Of a stretch of 64,000 bases of DNA, positions 45,527-53,611 are shown in pieces. The notes beneath the pieces are model-generated. The model was not told the DNA's origin, ran no database searches, and worked only from the letters and a program-made list of their open reading frames with translations. The stretch spans positions 2,418,001-2,482,000 of the forward strand of contig NZ_OY829290.1 of NCBI RefSeq assembly GCF_963691685.1. The letters are read 5' to 3'. The first letter of the stretch is position 1; each line of letters starts with the position of its first letter. The DNA is from Thalassovita sp. (GTDB lineage: Bacteria; Pseudomonadota; Alphaproteobacteria; Rhodobacterales; Rhodobacteraceae). The position numbers and the translations under genes were made by a program.

Positions 45527-46477
45527 TTACTGCGACACTGCGGCTTCAGCCGCGAGGTTGGCGGGCACGGCAGCAGCGCCGCCGTTGTCGATCGCCCAAT
45601 TGGCGTTGGTCTTGATCCCGCCCAGCGGGAAGAAGTGCACGTTGGTGATGTTGAAATCGGGGTTGGCGGCCCTGTGTGCCGCCAGTTTGGTCAACACATC
45701 GGTCGGCTCATAGGGCAGCAGCAGTTTGGTCACATCCATCGCGCGTTTCTGCAAGACCGACAGCGAAGGCCCAACACCACAGGCAATGGCAAATTTGATC
45801 AGGGTCTGCAGTTTTGCAGGACCAGCGATGCCAATGTGGATCGGCAGGGTGATGCCCTCAACGGTCAGACGGTTGGCCCAGTCGATAATCGGATCGGCGT
45901 CAAAAGCAAACTGGGTGGCCAGCGCGATTGAGGCATCGGTGCGCTCGTTGAACGCCTGTTTCCAGCGCAGCGCTTCCATCACCATTTTGTCGGACCCATC
46001 CGGGTCGATGTCTTTGTTGCCCTCAGGGTGGCCTGCCACATGCAGATGGGTGAAGCCCGCCTTGTCAAACAGGCCGGTTTCCATCAGCTGCATCGAGGAA
46101 TGGAACTCCCCCACAGGGTTCGCAACACCACCCGCTAGCAGCAGCGCCTGTTTGACGCCGGCCTCGGACTGATAGCGGTTGATCCAGTCTTCCAGCGTGG
46201 CGGCATCTTTGATGATCCGCGCCGGGAAATGCGGCATGACATTGTAGCCGTCATCGCTGAGGCGCGCGGCGGTTTCCACCATGTCCTCAATCGGGGTGCC
46301 CTCAATGTGGGCGATGTAAACCCGGGTGCCTTCGGGCAGCAGATCGCGGAAATTGTCGATCTTGGCCGCAGTGCGCGGCATCACCTCGATCGAGTAGCCC
46401 TGCAGGAAGGCCTCCATCTGAGGGTTGACCGGATTTGTCGGGCGATCCTCCCGTTTGCGGAAATTCAGCAATGCCAT
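45527..46477 (-). CDS. Methylenetetrahydrofolate reductase
   Basis: A 316-residue MTHFR-like flavoprotein. Motifs include SIEVMPRTAAKI near the N-terminus, ALLLAGGVANPVGEFHSSMQL, HLHVAGHPEGNKDID, IALATQFAFDADPIIDWANRL and LPIHIGIAGPAKLQTLIKFA. It interconverts methylene- and methyl-THF. I use the ATG at 46477, five bases after GGGAGG. Pairing with the corrinoid methyltransferase suggests a demethylation pathway whose methyl group enters the folate pool. This may be separate from the MetF that feeds methionine synthesis. Confidence 0.9.
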   Translation of the reverse strand: MALLNFRKREDRPTNPVNPQMEAFLQGYSIEVMPRTAAKIDNFRDLLPEGTRVYIAHIEGTPIEDMVETAARLSDDGYNVMPHFPARIIKDAATLEDWINRYQSEAGVKQALLLAGGVANPVGEFHSSMQLMETGLFDKAGFTHLHVAGHPEGNKDIDPDGSDKMVMEALRWKQAFNERTDASIALATQFAFDADPIIDWANRLTVEGITLPIHIGIAGPAKLQTLIKFAIACGVGPSLSVLQKRAMDVTKLLLPYEPTDVLTKLAAHRAANPDFNITNVHFFPLGGIKTNANWAIDNGGAAAVPANLAAEAAVSQ

Positions 46478-46518
46478 CACGGCCTCCCTTATGTGTGTGA
46501 TATGTGGCCAGCGCGGGG

Positions 46519-46821
46519 TCACCCGCGGTCCCACCCCTCATTTGCGATCAGTGCTTTGATCCGCTCCTGATCGTATTCCTCTTCCAGACGCGCGGCTTCG
46601 GCCGCGACAATCTCAGCCGGATCGCCCGCCATCTCGTAAGGATCGGCTTTGCGCCATTCCGCCAGATAGGCATCCGTGTCCGAGGCGCCAATTTTCATCG
46701 CGGCGCGGTCAATCGCCTGTTCAAACCGTTCTGCCAAAGGTTTCTTGGCGCCACGCCGCCCTTTGCCGACGATGACCTGTGCGGGAATATCGCGCCAGTA
46801 AACGATAGTGACGTCAGGCAT
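46519..46821 (-). CDS. Small 'virulence factor' family protein
   Basis: A 100-residue protein (VTIVYWRDIPAQVIVGKGRRGA, FEQAIDRAAMKIGASDTDAYLAEW, RLEEEYDQERIKALIANEGW). The pattern fits the small 'Virulence factor' domain family, often found beside folate and corrinoid genes in alphaproteobacteria. Function unknown. It is the first gene of the operon with the reductase and methyltransferase (gap 41 bp). The family name does not imply a role in disease here. Confidence 0.7.
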   Translation of the reverse strand: MPDVTIVYWRDIPAQVIVGKGRRGAKKPLAERFEQAIDRAAMKIGASDTDAYLAEWRKADPYEMAGDPAEIVAAEAARLEEEYDQERIKALIANEGWDRG

Positions 46822-47041
46822 GGGCTAAGTGATCCTTTGCAACAGTCGCGTTTGGGCGGTGTGATTCCGCCGCCCCTCTCTTTCCTGCTTAAACCGGTCA
46901 AATTGCGACACTAGGCCAAATTTCGACATTCCGAGGCGGTCCTGCGACCTTGGGTGAAATTTACGCTGCCGCCGCGCCACGCCTTGCGCCGAACCGCCAG
47001 AGAGACTACCGTGGGGGTAACTCGAAATGGAGGGCGTGACT

Positions 47042-48154
47042 ATGGCGCCCAAGCGTCCCAGAGGTGCGGGCGCATTCCCGAAACCGGTTGAGAGCCCCGC
47101 GCCCAATCCGCCGGATCCGGCTGAGCTTTATGCGGCCCTGGATCTGGGTACAAATAGCTGCCGCATGCTGATTGCCCAGCCCAAGGGCAGTCAATTTCAT
47201 GTGGTGGACAGCTTTTCAAAATCGGTGCAACTGGGCGCCGGTCTGGAAAGCACTGGACGGCTGAGTCGCGCCTCAATGGGGCGTACGGTTCAGGCGCTTC
47301 GGATCTGTCAGCAGAAGCTGAAACGCCACAAGGTGCGCCGGATGCGTCTGGTCGCCACCGAAGCCTGCCGCCGCGCCAAAAACTCACGCGAATTCATCCG
47401 TCAGGTGAAACGCGAAACCGGGCTGCAGCTGGACATCATCCAACCCGAAGAAGAGGCGCGCCTGGCGGTTATCTCCTGCGCGCCTCTGGTGTCGACCAAG
47501 ACCGAACAGTTGCTGGTCGTCGATATTGGCGGTGGCTCAACCGAATTGGTGTGGATTGATCTGACATCGGTGCCAAAACGCGATCGCCCCCGTTCGATCA
47601 TGCGGTTGCATTCGGGGTTTCAGACCGCCGACAGCCCCTTCCCCGCCGCCAAGGTGGTGGATTGGATTTCGGTGCCGCTTGGCGTCGCAACGCTGCGCGA
47701 TCAGTTCCGCGATGTCGAAGATGACGCCGCGCGTTTTGCGCTGATGAGCTGGTTTTTTGAGGAAAACCTCTCTGAGTTTTCGCCTTACGCGGATGAGCAA
47801 ACCCGCGAAGGGTTTCAGATCGTCGGCACCTCGGGCACGGTGACCACCGTGGCGGCCAGCCATCTGGGGCTGAAACGCTATGACCGGACCAAAGTGGACG
47901 GGCTACGCATGACGTCAGATCAGATCGACAAGGTGATCCGCAACTACCTCAGCCTTGGCCCGCAGGGACGCCGGCGCGATCCGCGCATTGGCCAGGACCG
48001 TCAGGCGCTGATCATGTCGGGTTCCGCAATCCTACAGGCGTTGCTGCGCTGCTGGCCAACCGATCGGCTGTCCGTGGCGGATCGGGGCCTGCGTGAAGGG
48101 CTGCTCTATGCGCAGATGAGTGCGGATGGGGTACTGGAAGATGGGCCGTTCTGA
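47042..48154 (+). CDS. Ppx/GppA phosphatase family protein
   Basis: A 370-residue exopolyphosphatase/guanosine-pentaphosphatase relative of the ASKHA fold. Phosphate-binding loops are AALDLGTNSCRMLIA, VATEACRRAKNSREF and VVDIGGGSTELVW, and a late FQIVGTSGTVTTVAA. It hydrolyses polyphosphate or pppGpp and may act in the stringent response. I prefer the ATG at 47042, seven bases after GGAGG, to an earlier ATG at 47027. The protein lacks the extra C-terminal domains of long Ppx enzymes. The rlmE gene follows. Confidence 0.9.
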   Translation: MAPKRPRGAGAFPKPVESPAPNPPDPAELYAALDLGTNSCRMLIAQPKGSQFHVVDSFSKSVQLGAGLESTGRLSRASMGRTVQALRICQQKLKRHKVRRMRLVATEACRRAKNSREFIRQVKRETGLQLDIIQPEEEARLAVISCAPLVSTKTEQLLVVDIGGGSTELVWIDLTSVPKRDRPRSIMRLHSGFQTADSPFPAAKVVDWISVPLGVATLRDQFRDVEDDAARFALMSWFFEENLSEFSPYADEQTREGFQIVGTSGTVTTVAASHLGLKRYDRTKVDGLRMTSDQIDKVIRNYLSLGPQGRRRDPRIGQDRQALIMSGSAILQALLRCWPTDRLSVADRGLREGLLYAQMSADGVLEDGPF

Positions 48155-48342
48155 CCCTAGATCTGGATCAAACAGCGGGTTTTGAGCCGGAAACGCACAG
48201 AAATCACGGCAATTGCCACGATCCGCCACACGCGGGCTTGGCATTTGGTGCAACTTGCGCCAAACCCACCCAAATCAGACGGACCGGGCCCTAAGGCCCG
48301 CAAACAAACGCCCAGCAACAGCAGGGCAACACAGGTAAGACG

Positions 48343-49137
48343 ATGGCCAAGAAACCCGGCAAGAAAAAATACGGCGTCGGCAAACCCGGTGCAAACAAGA
48401 ACACCTCTGGCCGTGGCCAGCGGGACCTGACGGTCAAGGTGAAGACCGCGCGCGGGCGAAAGATGTCCTCAACCCTTTGGCTGCAGCGGCAATTGAACGA
48501 CCCTTACGTGAAACGGGCGCAGACCGATGGATACCGTGGCCGCGCTGCCTATAAGATCCTTGAACTGGATGACAAATACCGGTTCCTCGTACCCGGCGCA
48601 CGGGTGGTGGATCTGGGCTGCGCGCCGGGCGGCTGGTGTCAGGTGGCGGTGCCCCGCATCAACGCGCTGGGTGAGAAAAAAGGCAAAGCCGTGGGCCGCA
48701 TCATCGGTGTTGACCTGCAAGAGGTTGAGCCGATTGCCGGCGCGGAAATTCACCAACTCGACTTCATGGAAGATGACGCCGATCTGAAGGTCAAAGACTG
48801 GCTGGGCGGTCAGGCCGATGTTGTGATGTCGGATATGGCGGCGGCGTCTTCGGGGCACAAGCAGACCGACCACCTGCGCATCATCGCGCTCTGCGAAGCG
48901 GCGGCCTATCTGGCCTTTGACGTTTTGGACGAAGGCGGCACCTTTGTGGCCAAGGTTCTGGCCGGTGGCGCTGAGGGGGAGTTGCAGAAGCTGCTGAAGA
49001 CCAAGTTCAAGAAGGTGGTGAACGTCAAACCGCCTGCGTCACGCTCTGACAGTTCGGAAAAGTTCGTGGTCGCCACAGGGTTTTACGGCAATCAGGATGC
49101 CGACCGGGACGGTGATCCGGATAACCCGCTGGGCTGA
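48343..49137 (+). CDS. rlmE: 23S rRNA 2'-O-methyltransferase RlmE (FtsJ family)
   Basis: A 264-residue enzyme that methylates the ribose of U2552 in 23S rRNA. After a basic N-terminal extension of about 50 residues (KKPGKKKYGVG..., KTARGRKMSS) come the family motifs RAAYKILELDDKYRFL (with the catalytic Lys), VVDLGCAPGGWCQVAV (SAM site), VVMSDMAAASSGH (catalytic Asp) and GGTFVAKVLAGG (second Lys). Its pairing with ppx/gppA is common in this group. The start is the ATG at 48343. Confidence 0.93.
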   Translation: MAKKPGKKKYGVGKPGANKNTSGRGQRDLTVKVKTARGRKMSSTLWLQRQLNDPYVKRAQTDGYRGRAAYKILELDDKYRFLVPGARVVDLGCAPGGWCQVAVPRINALGEKKGKAVGRIIGVDLQEVEPIAGAEIHQLDFMEDDADLKVKDWLGGQADVVMSDMAAASSGHKQTDHLRIIALCEAAAYLAFDVLDEGGTFVAKVLAGGAEGELQKLLKTKFKKVVNVKPPASRSDSSEKFVVATGFYGNQDADRDGDPDNPLG

Positions 49138-49171
49138 TCCCAATCAGCGCCCAGAAACAGACCAGACACAC

Positions 49172-49201
49172 AAAAGGCGACCCGTTGCGGTCGCCTTTTT
49201 C
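49172..49201. terminator. Bidirectional terminator after rlmE
   Basis: AAAGGCGACC/GGTCGCCTTT with loop CGTTGC, flanked by A- and T-runs, so it works on both strands for rlmE and for the small minus-strand gene. Confidence 0.85.
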
Positions 49202-49223
49202 ATTGCCACAATTTGGTCGGTGC

Positions 49224-49418
49224 TCAGAGCGCCGTTTTCTGCCAACCGGGGGCCGGCATCACGCTGGCGCTGGCCGCGCGGATCAGGCTTTCGGCGGTGA
49301 TGTCCGTGATCGGCTCATCGCTGAAGCGACGGCGACGGTCCTGCAGGTTTTGCTGACGGATCAGTTCAAACAACCGGCCATGGCGCGGCTGAAAGCTGGT
49401 TTGGGAAAACTGGAACAT
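49224..49418 (-). CDS. Small hypothetical protein
   Basis: A 64-residue frame (MFQFSQTSFQPRHGRLFELI, then DRRRRFSDEPITDITAESLI, then VMPAPGWQKTAL) with AGAGGA before its ATG and a good terminator after it. Composition is normal for a protein and not that of a shadow frame. No family is recognised. It is separated from the upstream exonuclease gene by a strong hairpin. Confidence 0.5.
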   Translation of the reverse strand: MFQFSQTSFQPRHGRLFELIRQQNLQDRRRRFSDEPITDITAESLIRAASASVMPAPGWQKTAL

Positions 49419-49501
49419 GGCGCGTCCTCTCACTCGACCGGATTACTGGCTCTGTCCCTTTTTAGAACGGTCAAATGTGGCGCCATTTCAGCGGATTTCG
49501 T

Positions 49502-49539
49502 GCAAAAGCGGGGAGATTTTGCCGTCCCCCCGCTTTTGC
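49502..49539 (-). terminator. 12-bp hairpin downstream of the exonuclease gene
   Basis: GCAAAAGCGGGG and CCCCGCTTTTGC are perfectly complementary around a 14-nt loop, starting 23 bp after the exonuclease stop. There is no separate T-run on the minus strand. Confidence 0.6.
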
Positions 49540-49562
49540 GCAAACTTATGCCACCTTTTGGA

Positions 49563-50975
49563 TCAGTTGAGATCCTTGAGGATCCGCCCGTGTTTGCGGG
49601 TGTGCTGCAACAGATCGCCAAAGGTCTCAATGCCACGGGCCTCAAGCATCGGGATCAGACGGCAGAGCACTTCGGCCGTGGCGCGGGCATCGCCTATCGC
49701 TGTGTGCCGCAGGGTCGACGGGATCACCACGCCAAGCCGTTCACACAGGGCATCCACCGTGTGGGTTTCGCTGGCGCCGAACACCACGGCTGAGGCCAGA
49801 ACGGTATCCAGCACCGGGTTCGGCCATTCCAGATTGGCGCGTTTGCCGTAGCGGTGCATGAAGGCCATATCAAACGGCGCGTTATGAGCCACCAGAACGG
49901 TAGAGCGGGCGAACTCGTGGAATTCGCGGGTCGCATCCTCAATCATTGGCGCGTTCTGCACCATCGCATCGGTGATCCCATGCACCTTGGTTGAGGCTGC
50001 GGGGATCGGCACCAGCGGATTGACGAGGCTTTCCATCTCCTCGCCCTCCACGATCTTGTTACGCACCACACGCACCGCGCCGATCTGCACAACCTCATCT
50101 TTGTGTGGCAGCAGGCCGGTGGTTTCGGTGTCAAACACGCAGTAGGTCAGTTCCGACAGTTTCAGATCATCGACCGAGGTACCTTCGTTTTGCTCAAGCA
50201 ATTCAAAGTCATAGATCAGCGGACGTGAGGCATCCGGCGCCAGCACCACCTCGGAGCTTTCGATGATCAACATATAGCCGGTGCCGCTGTCCAAAGGCTT
50301 CATCCGGATCTCAAAGTTCTGCCGCTTTGCGGAGCCAAGCGCGCGGAAGGTCACCTCTTCGCCGGTCTGCATCAGCGTTTCCCAGGCGGCCTCAACCGCT
50401 TTGCGATCGAAGTAGTCGAAAATATCAGTGTTCAGACGGGGTGCCTGGATCTGCGCCAACACCGCGGCGGCCTGACCGTCATAAAGCACGATCTGGTGGT
50501 TGGAGTTCACCAGGATCATCGCCAGCGGAATTTCAGTCAGCAGCTTGGTCAGCCGTTCCTTTTCCAGTTCCAGCTTCTGGGTTTTGGTGGCAATCGCCCC
50601 GGCCGTGTTCATCGAGGCCTCAATCAGCTGACGTGTCACTGCCTCGGCCGCCGGGCCAAGATCGCCCAGGTACCTGGCCCCCGCCATATCCATATGGTGG
50701 TTCACACCCGCATGGGCCCCGGCCCGCATCCGCGCGGCCACGCGTTCAATCGGCTTGGCAACGTTTTCGTCAAACAGCAGCCACACACCCATGACCATCC
50801 CCATGAGGCCAAAGCCAGCAATAATCGCTGCCTGCGCAAAGGCGCTGGTCAGATCGCCCTCCTGCGCGGCCTCATATCCAAAATAGAGCGCCAACCCAAA
50901 CAGGCCGACCCCGCCCAAGCCCATCAGGGCAAAGAACAGAAAAACCCGCAAGCGAAGGCTGAGGTTTACTAACAT
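49563..50975 (-). CDS. Membrane-anchored PAS/exonuclease (DnaQ-like 3'-5' exonuclease)
   Basis: About 470 residues combining a sensor-like N-terminus with a nuclease. Two membrane helices lie at about 10-35 and 50-68, followed by a HAMP-like segment (ENVAKPIERVAARMRAG), a coiled region and a PAS-like domain (about 140-240). A DEDDh exonuclease domain is at about 275-460, with CVFDTETTGLLPHK (Asp282, Glu284), VAHNAPFDMAF and RHTAIGDARATAEV. This is the Pol III epsilon-type fold with all catalytic residues present. The ATG at 50975 overlaps the stop of the upstream gene by one base (TGATG). Confidence 0.83.
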   Translation of the reverse strand: MLVNLSLRLRVFLFFALMGLGGVGLFGLALYFGYEAAQEGDLTSAFAQAAIIAGFGLMGMVMGVWLLFDENVAKPIERVAARMRAGAHAGVNHHMDMAGARYLGDLGPAAEAVTRQLIEASMNTAGAIATKTQKLELEKERLTKLLTEIPLAMILVNSNHQIVLYDGQAAAVLAQIQAPRLNTDIFDYFDRKAVEAAWETLMQTGEEVTFRALGSAKRQNFEIRMKPLDSGTGYMLIIESSEVVLAPDASRPLIYDFELLEQNEGTSVDDLKLSELTYCVFDTETTGLLPHKDEVVQIGAVRVVRNKIVEGEEMESLVNPLVPIPAASTKVHGITDAMVQNAPMIEDATREFHEFARSTVLVAHNAPFDMAFMHRYGKRANLEWPNPVLDTVLASAVVFGASETHTVDALCERLGVVIPSTLRHTAIGDARATAEVLCRLIPMLEARGIETFGDLLQHTRKHGRILKDLN

Positions 50976-51496
50976 CAAGCTGTCCCTCCACAGACAATCT
51001 TGTAAAGCCCATCATCTGTTGCCAGAGGGGCCCAATTGGCGTTCTCAATGCCGCCATCTGCACCAAATTCTGCGCCACCCAGTTCCGCCTGCTGCGCAGC
51101 AGGGCAATCGATCAGCATCGGCACCAGCTGTACCGGCGCCCAGCGACCAAAAAATGCAACTTCAACCATATGCTGCCCTTCAAATGCATCGTTTGTACGA
51201 ATGGATAGGGTGTCCACAGCCATAAAACGGCTGACATAAGGAAAAGCATAGGTCCATGGACGATAAAAAGCGCGATCTTCTACTTTTTTTGCAACTTCAA
51301 AGCCGTCGGGCATGTTGTTGGCGGTGCGGTCGAACCAGCCATATTCACTGCTGATCGTGGCGGCCAGCATTGCCAGACCGGCCACAACCGGGGTCAACCA
51401 GCGGGGCAGACGGCCGCGCACCACCTTATTGAGCAGCATAATACCGCCCGCCGCAGCGATCCCTGCCACAAAGGTTGCGATTAATTCCAAAAACAT
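50975..51496 (-). CDS. Hypothetical membrane protein
   Basis: A 173-residue protein with two N-terminal hydrophobic segments (LELIATFVAGIAAAGGIMLL and TPVVAGLAMLAATIS). The following soluble part contains SSEYGWFDRTANNMPDGFEVAKK and VEVAFFGRWAPVQLVPMLIDCP, and a second Cys near the end. No family is recognised. Its stop overlaps the start of the exonuclease gene, so the two are translationally coupled and may act together at the membrane. Confidence 0.75.
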   Translation of the reverse strand: MFLELIATFVAGIAAAGGIMLLNKVVRGRLPRWLTPVVAGLAMLAATISSEYGWFDRTANNMPDGFEVAKKVEDRAFYRPWTYAFPYVSRFMAVDTLSIRTNDAFEGQHMVEVAFFGRWAPVQLVPMLIDCPAAQQAELGGAEFGADGGIENANWAPLATDDGLYKIVCGGTA

Positions 51497-51583
51497 CTCG
51501 TCTTGTCCCCCTCGTCTTCGCCCCGCACATGGGGGTTATACCCCGCTTCGCCTCAAACGACAGCGGTCATCTTGATTTACACT

Positions 51584-53404
51584 TTAGCTGACGCTGCCAC
51601 GACCATGCCCCAGCGCCGATTGCAGTGACTTGATCACCACGAAGGCGTTGCGCAGGTGGCTGCGTTCCAGATCAGACAGTTCTGAAGGCGCCATATAGTT
51701 GTCCGGCGCCTCACCACGCTGGATCTGGCGCGCCTGATGGGCCAGTCGGTTTTCTGCGATCAGATCATAGGCGTCCAACAGATCCCGCGCGCCAGAAGGT
51801 GACAGCGCGCCCGCCTCCGCCGCCAGTTCCAGACGGGCGCGCGTGTTGACCTGCGCGATCTGCCCCTGCAGCGCATAGACCCGCCCCATATCCACCACCG
51901 GCACCACACCGTTGTGTTTCATGTCCAGCGTGTTTTTGTGCTCCCCGGACCGGATCGTGGCAAAGCCCCGCAGCAACCCCAACGGCGGCGTATGTTTCAG
52001 CGAGTTGCTGACCATATGTGCCACAAAAATGGAGTTGTCGCTGGCGCTTTTCAGCGTGTCTTCCTGCAGATCCTCAAACAGGGCCTTGCTGCCGCCAATG
52101 GGGCGCAAATCAAACATGACCGAGGCCAGCATCTGTGCCTCAGGGTCCGGGGTTTTGATCCAGCGGCTGAAATAATCCCGCCAGACATGCTGCGGCTGAC
52201 ACCATTGCGGGTTCGTCGCCATCATATCGCCGGGGCAATAGACGTAGCCGCAGGTGTTCAGGCCATCACAGACAAAGGCTGCCAGTTCAGCGAAGTAACC
52301 CATCTGATCTGCGGTGACGTCATCATGCAGGATCATGCAGTTGTCCTGATCGCTGACGCCTGTCTGTTCCTGCCGCCCCTGCGATCCACAGGCCAGCCAC
52401 AGATAGGGCACCGGCGGCGGGCCCAGCATATCCTCAGCCAAGGCCAACAAACGGCGGGTGGCGGTGTCTGCCACATCGGTAATCAGGCGGGTCACCACCT
52501 CATGCCGGTTTCCGGCCCCGACCAGTTGCACCAGCAGCTGCGGAATACGTGCGGTGACCTCGGCCATCTCCTCGGCCGTTGTTGCATGGGCAACCTCTGA
52601 GACCAGCTCGGCCGAGCTGACCGCCTGAAACCGGGTCAGATCCGTCTGGCTGACCATGCCAACCAATTTGCGCCCTTCGCAGATCGGGATATGGCTGATG
52701 CGATGTTCCATCATCATATGCAGCACATCTGACCCAATAGCAGAAGGCGCCAGCGTCAGCGGTTCACGGGTCATAATTTCGGACACTTTACTGTCCAGCG
52801 GTCGGGCATCCGCCAGCGCACCTGCCATATCGCGCACCGTCACGATGCCCTTAAGCCGCCCCCCGGTGGCAACACAGAGCGAAGAAATGCGCCGGTCACG
52901 GATCTGCTGCGCCGCCTGCTGGATGGTCACCTCAGGGGTGCAGGCCACCGGATCGCGGGTCATCAGATCGGCCACTTTGGTTGAGGCCAGATCATCCTTC
53001 TGAACCCGCGCGCGGGAGCGGTCAAAGAACCGCCGCGCCTGTGCATTGCGGGCGATCAGCTCGGCAAAGGCCACCGCAGGCAGCAACAGGCAGGTGGTAT
53101 CTTCCAGCGCCCGGGCTGAGGTCAGCGCAACCCCATCGCGCAGCAGACCACGTTCCCCGAAGGAGTTGCGCACCCCCAACAGGGACAGGGGCACATCGTT
53201 TTCATCGCGCACTTCCACCTGCCCCTTGTGGATCACATAAAGACCGGCCTGCGCTACCCCGCGCTGATAGATCTGCTGCCCCTTCTCAAAGCGCTGCCAT
53301 TCGAACTGATCCAGCAGCGGCGCCAGCGCGTCCGGCTCCATCGTGTCATAGGGGTGCAGTGAGGTAAGGAAGCGATGCAGATCAGCTGTGGCCTTGGTCA
53401 TCAC
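51584..53404 (-). CDS. DUF294 nucleotidyltransferase-like protein with cNMP-binding and CBS domains
   Basis: A 606-residue cytoplasmic protein. An N-terminal cyclic-nucleotide-binding fold is at about 15-130 (FEKGQQIYQRGVAQAGLYVIHKG, LLGVRNSFGERGLL). A pair of CBS domains is at about 145-265 (VADLMTRDPVACTPEVTIQQAAQ, KVSEIMTREPLTLAPS). The DUF294 nucleotidyltransferase-like region has YLWLACGSQGRQEQTGVSDQDN, followed by its C-terminal DUF294_C helices. Proteins of this type accompany DUF4212/sodium:solute symporters for acetate or related acids and probably regulate them. Here it lies 208 bp beyond the symporter, after terminators, so it has its own promoter. Confidence 0.88.
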   Translation of the reverse strand: MMTKATADLHRFLTSLHPYDTMEPDALAPLLDQFEWQRFEKGQQIYQRGVAQAGLYVIHKGQVEVRDENDVPLSLLGVRNSFGERGLLRDGVALTSARALEDTTCLLLPAVAFAELIARNAQARRFFDRSRARVQKDDLASTKVADLMTRDPVACTPEVTIQQAAQQIRDRRISSLCVATGGRLKGIVTVRDMAGALADARPLDSKVSEIMTREPLTLAPSAIGSDVLHMMMEHRISHIPICEGRKLVGMVSQTDLTRFQAVSSAELVSEVAHATTAEEMAEVTARIPQLLVQLVGAGNRHEVVTRLITDVADTATRRLLALAEDMLGPPPVPYLWLACGSQGRQEQTGVSDQDNCMILHDDVTADQMGYFAELAAFVCDGLNTCGYVYCPGDMMATNPQWCQPQHVWRDYFSRWIKTPDPEAQMLASVMFDLRPIGGSKALFEDLQEDTLKSASDNSIFVAHMVSNSLKHTPPLGLLRGFATIRSGEHKNTLDMKHNGVVPVVDMGRVYALQGQIAQVNTRARLELAAEAGALSPSGARDLLDAYDLIAENRLAHQARQIQRGEAPDNYMAPSELSDLERSHLRNAFVVIKSLQSALGHGRGSVS

Positions 53405-53479
53405 GATCTCCGGTAAATTTGGAAACAGGCGAGTGCCCCCGCCCTATCAACCCTGGCTGCGCCACACCTTGACGCAGAA

Positions 53480-53568
53480 CAAAAACAGCCCCGGGCACGG
53501 GGGACCACATTGGCAAACACGCCATACCAGAAACAAAAACATCCCGCCCAGAACCCCGGGCGGGATGA
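53480..53568 (-). terminator. Tandem terminators after the symporter gene
   Basis: On the minus strand CATCCCGCCC/GGGCGGGATG is followed by TTTTTGTTT (53535-53568). A second, shorter CCCC/GGGG hairpin followed by CTGTTTTTGTT lies at about 53480-53505. Confidence 0.8.
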
Positions 53569-53611
53569 AATGAATGGGGCACGGAGGGAGGGTGCACCCC
53601 ATTCACGGGGA

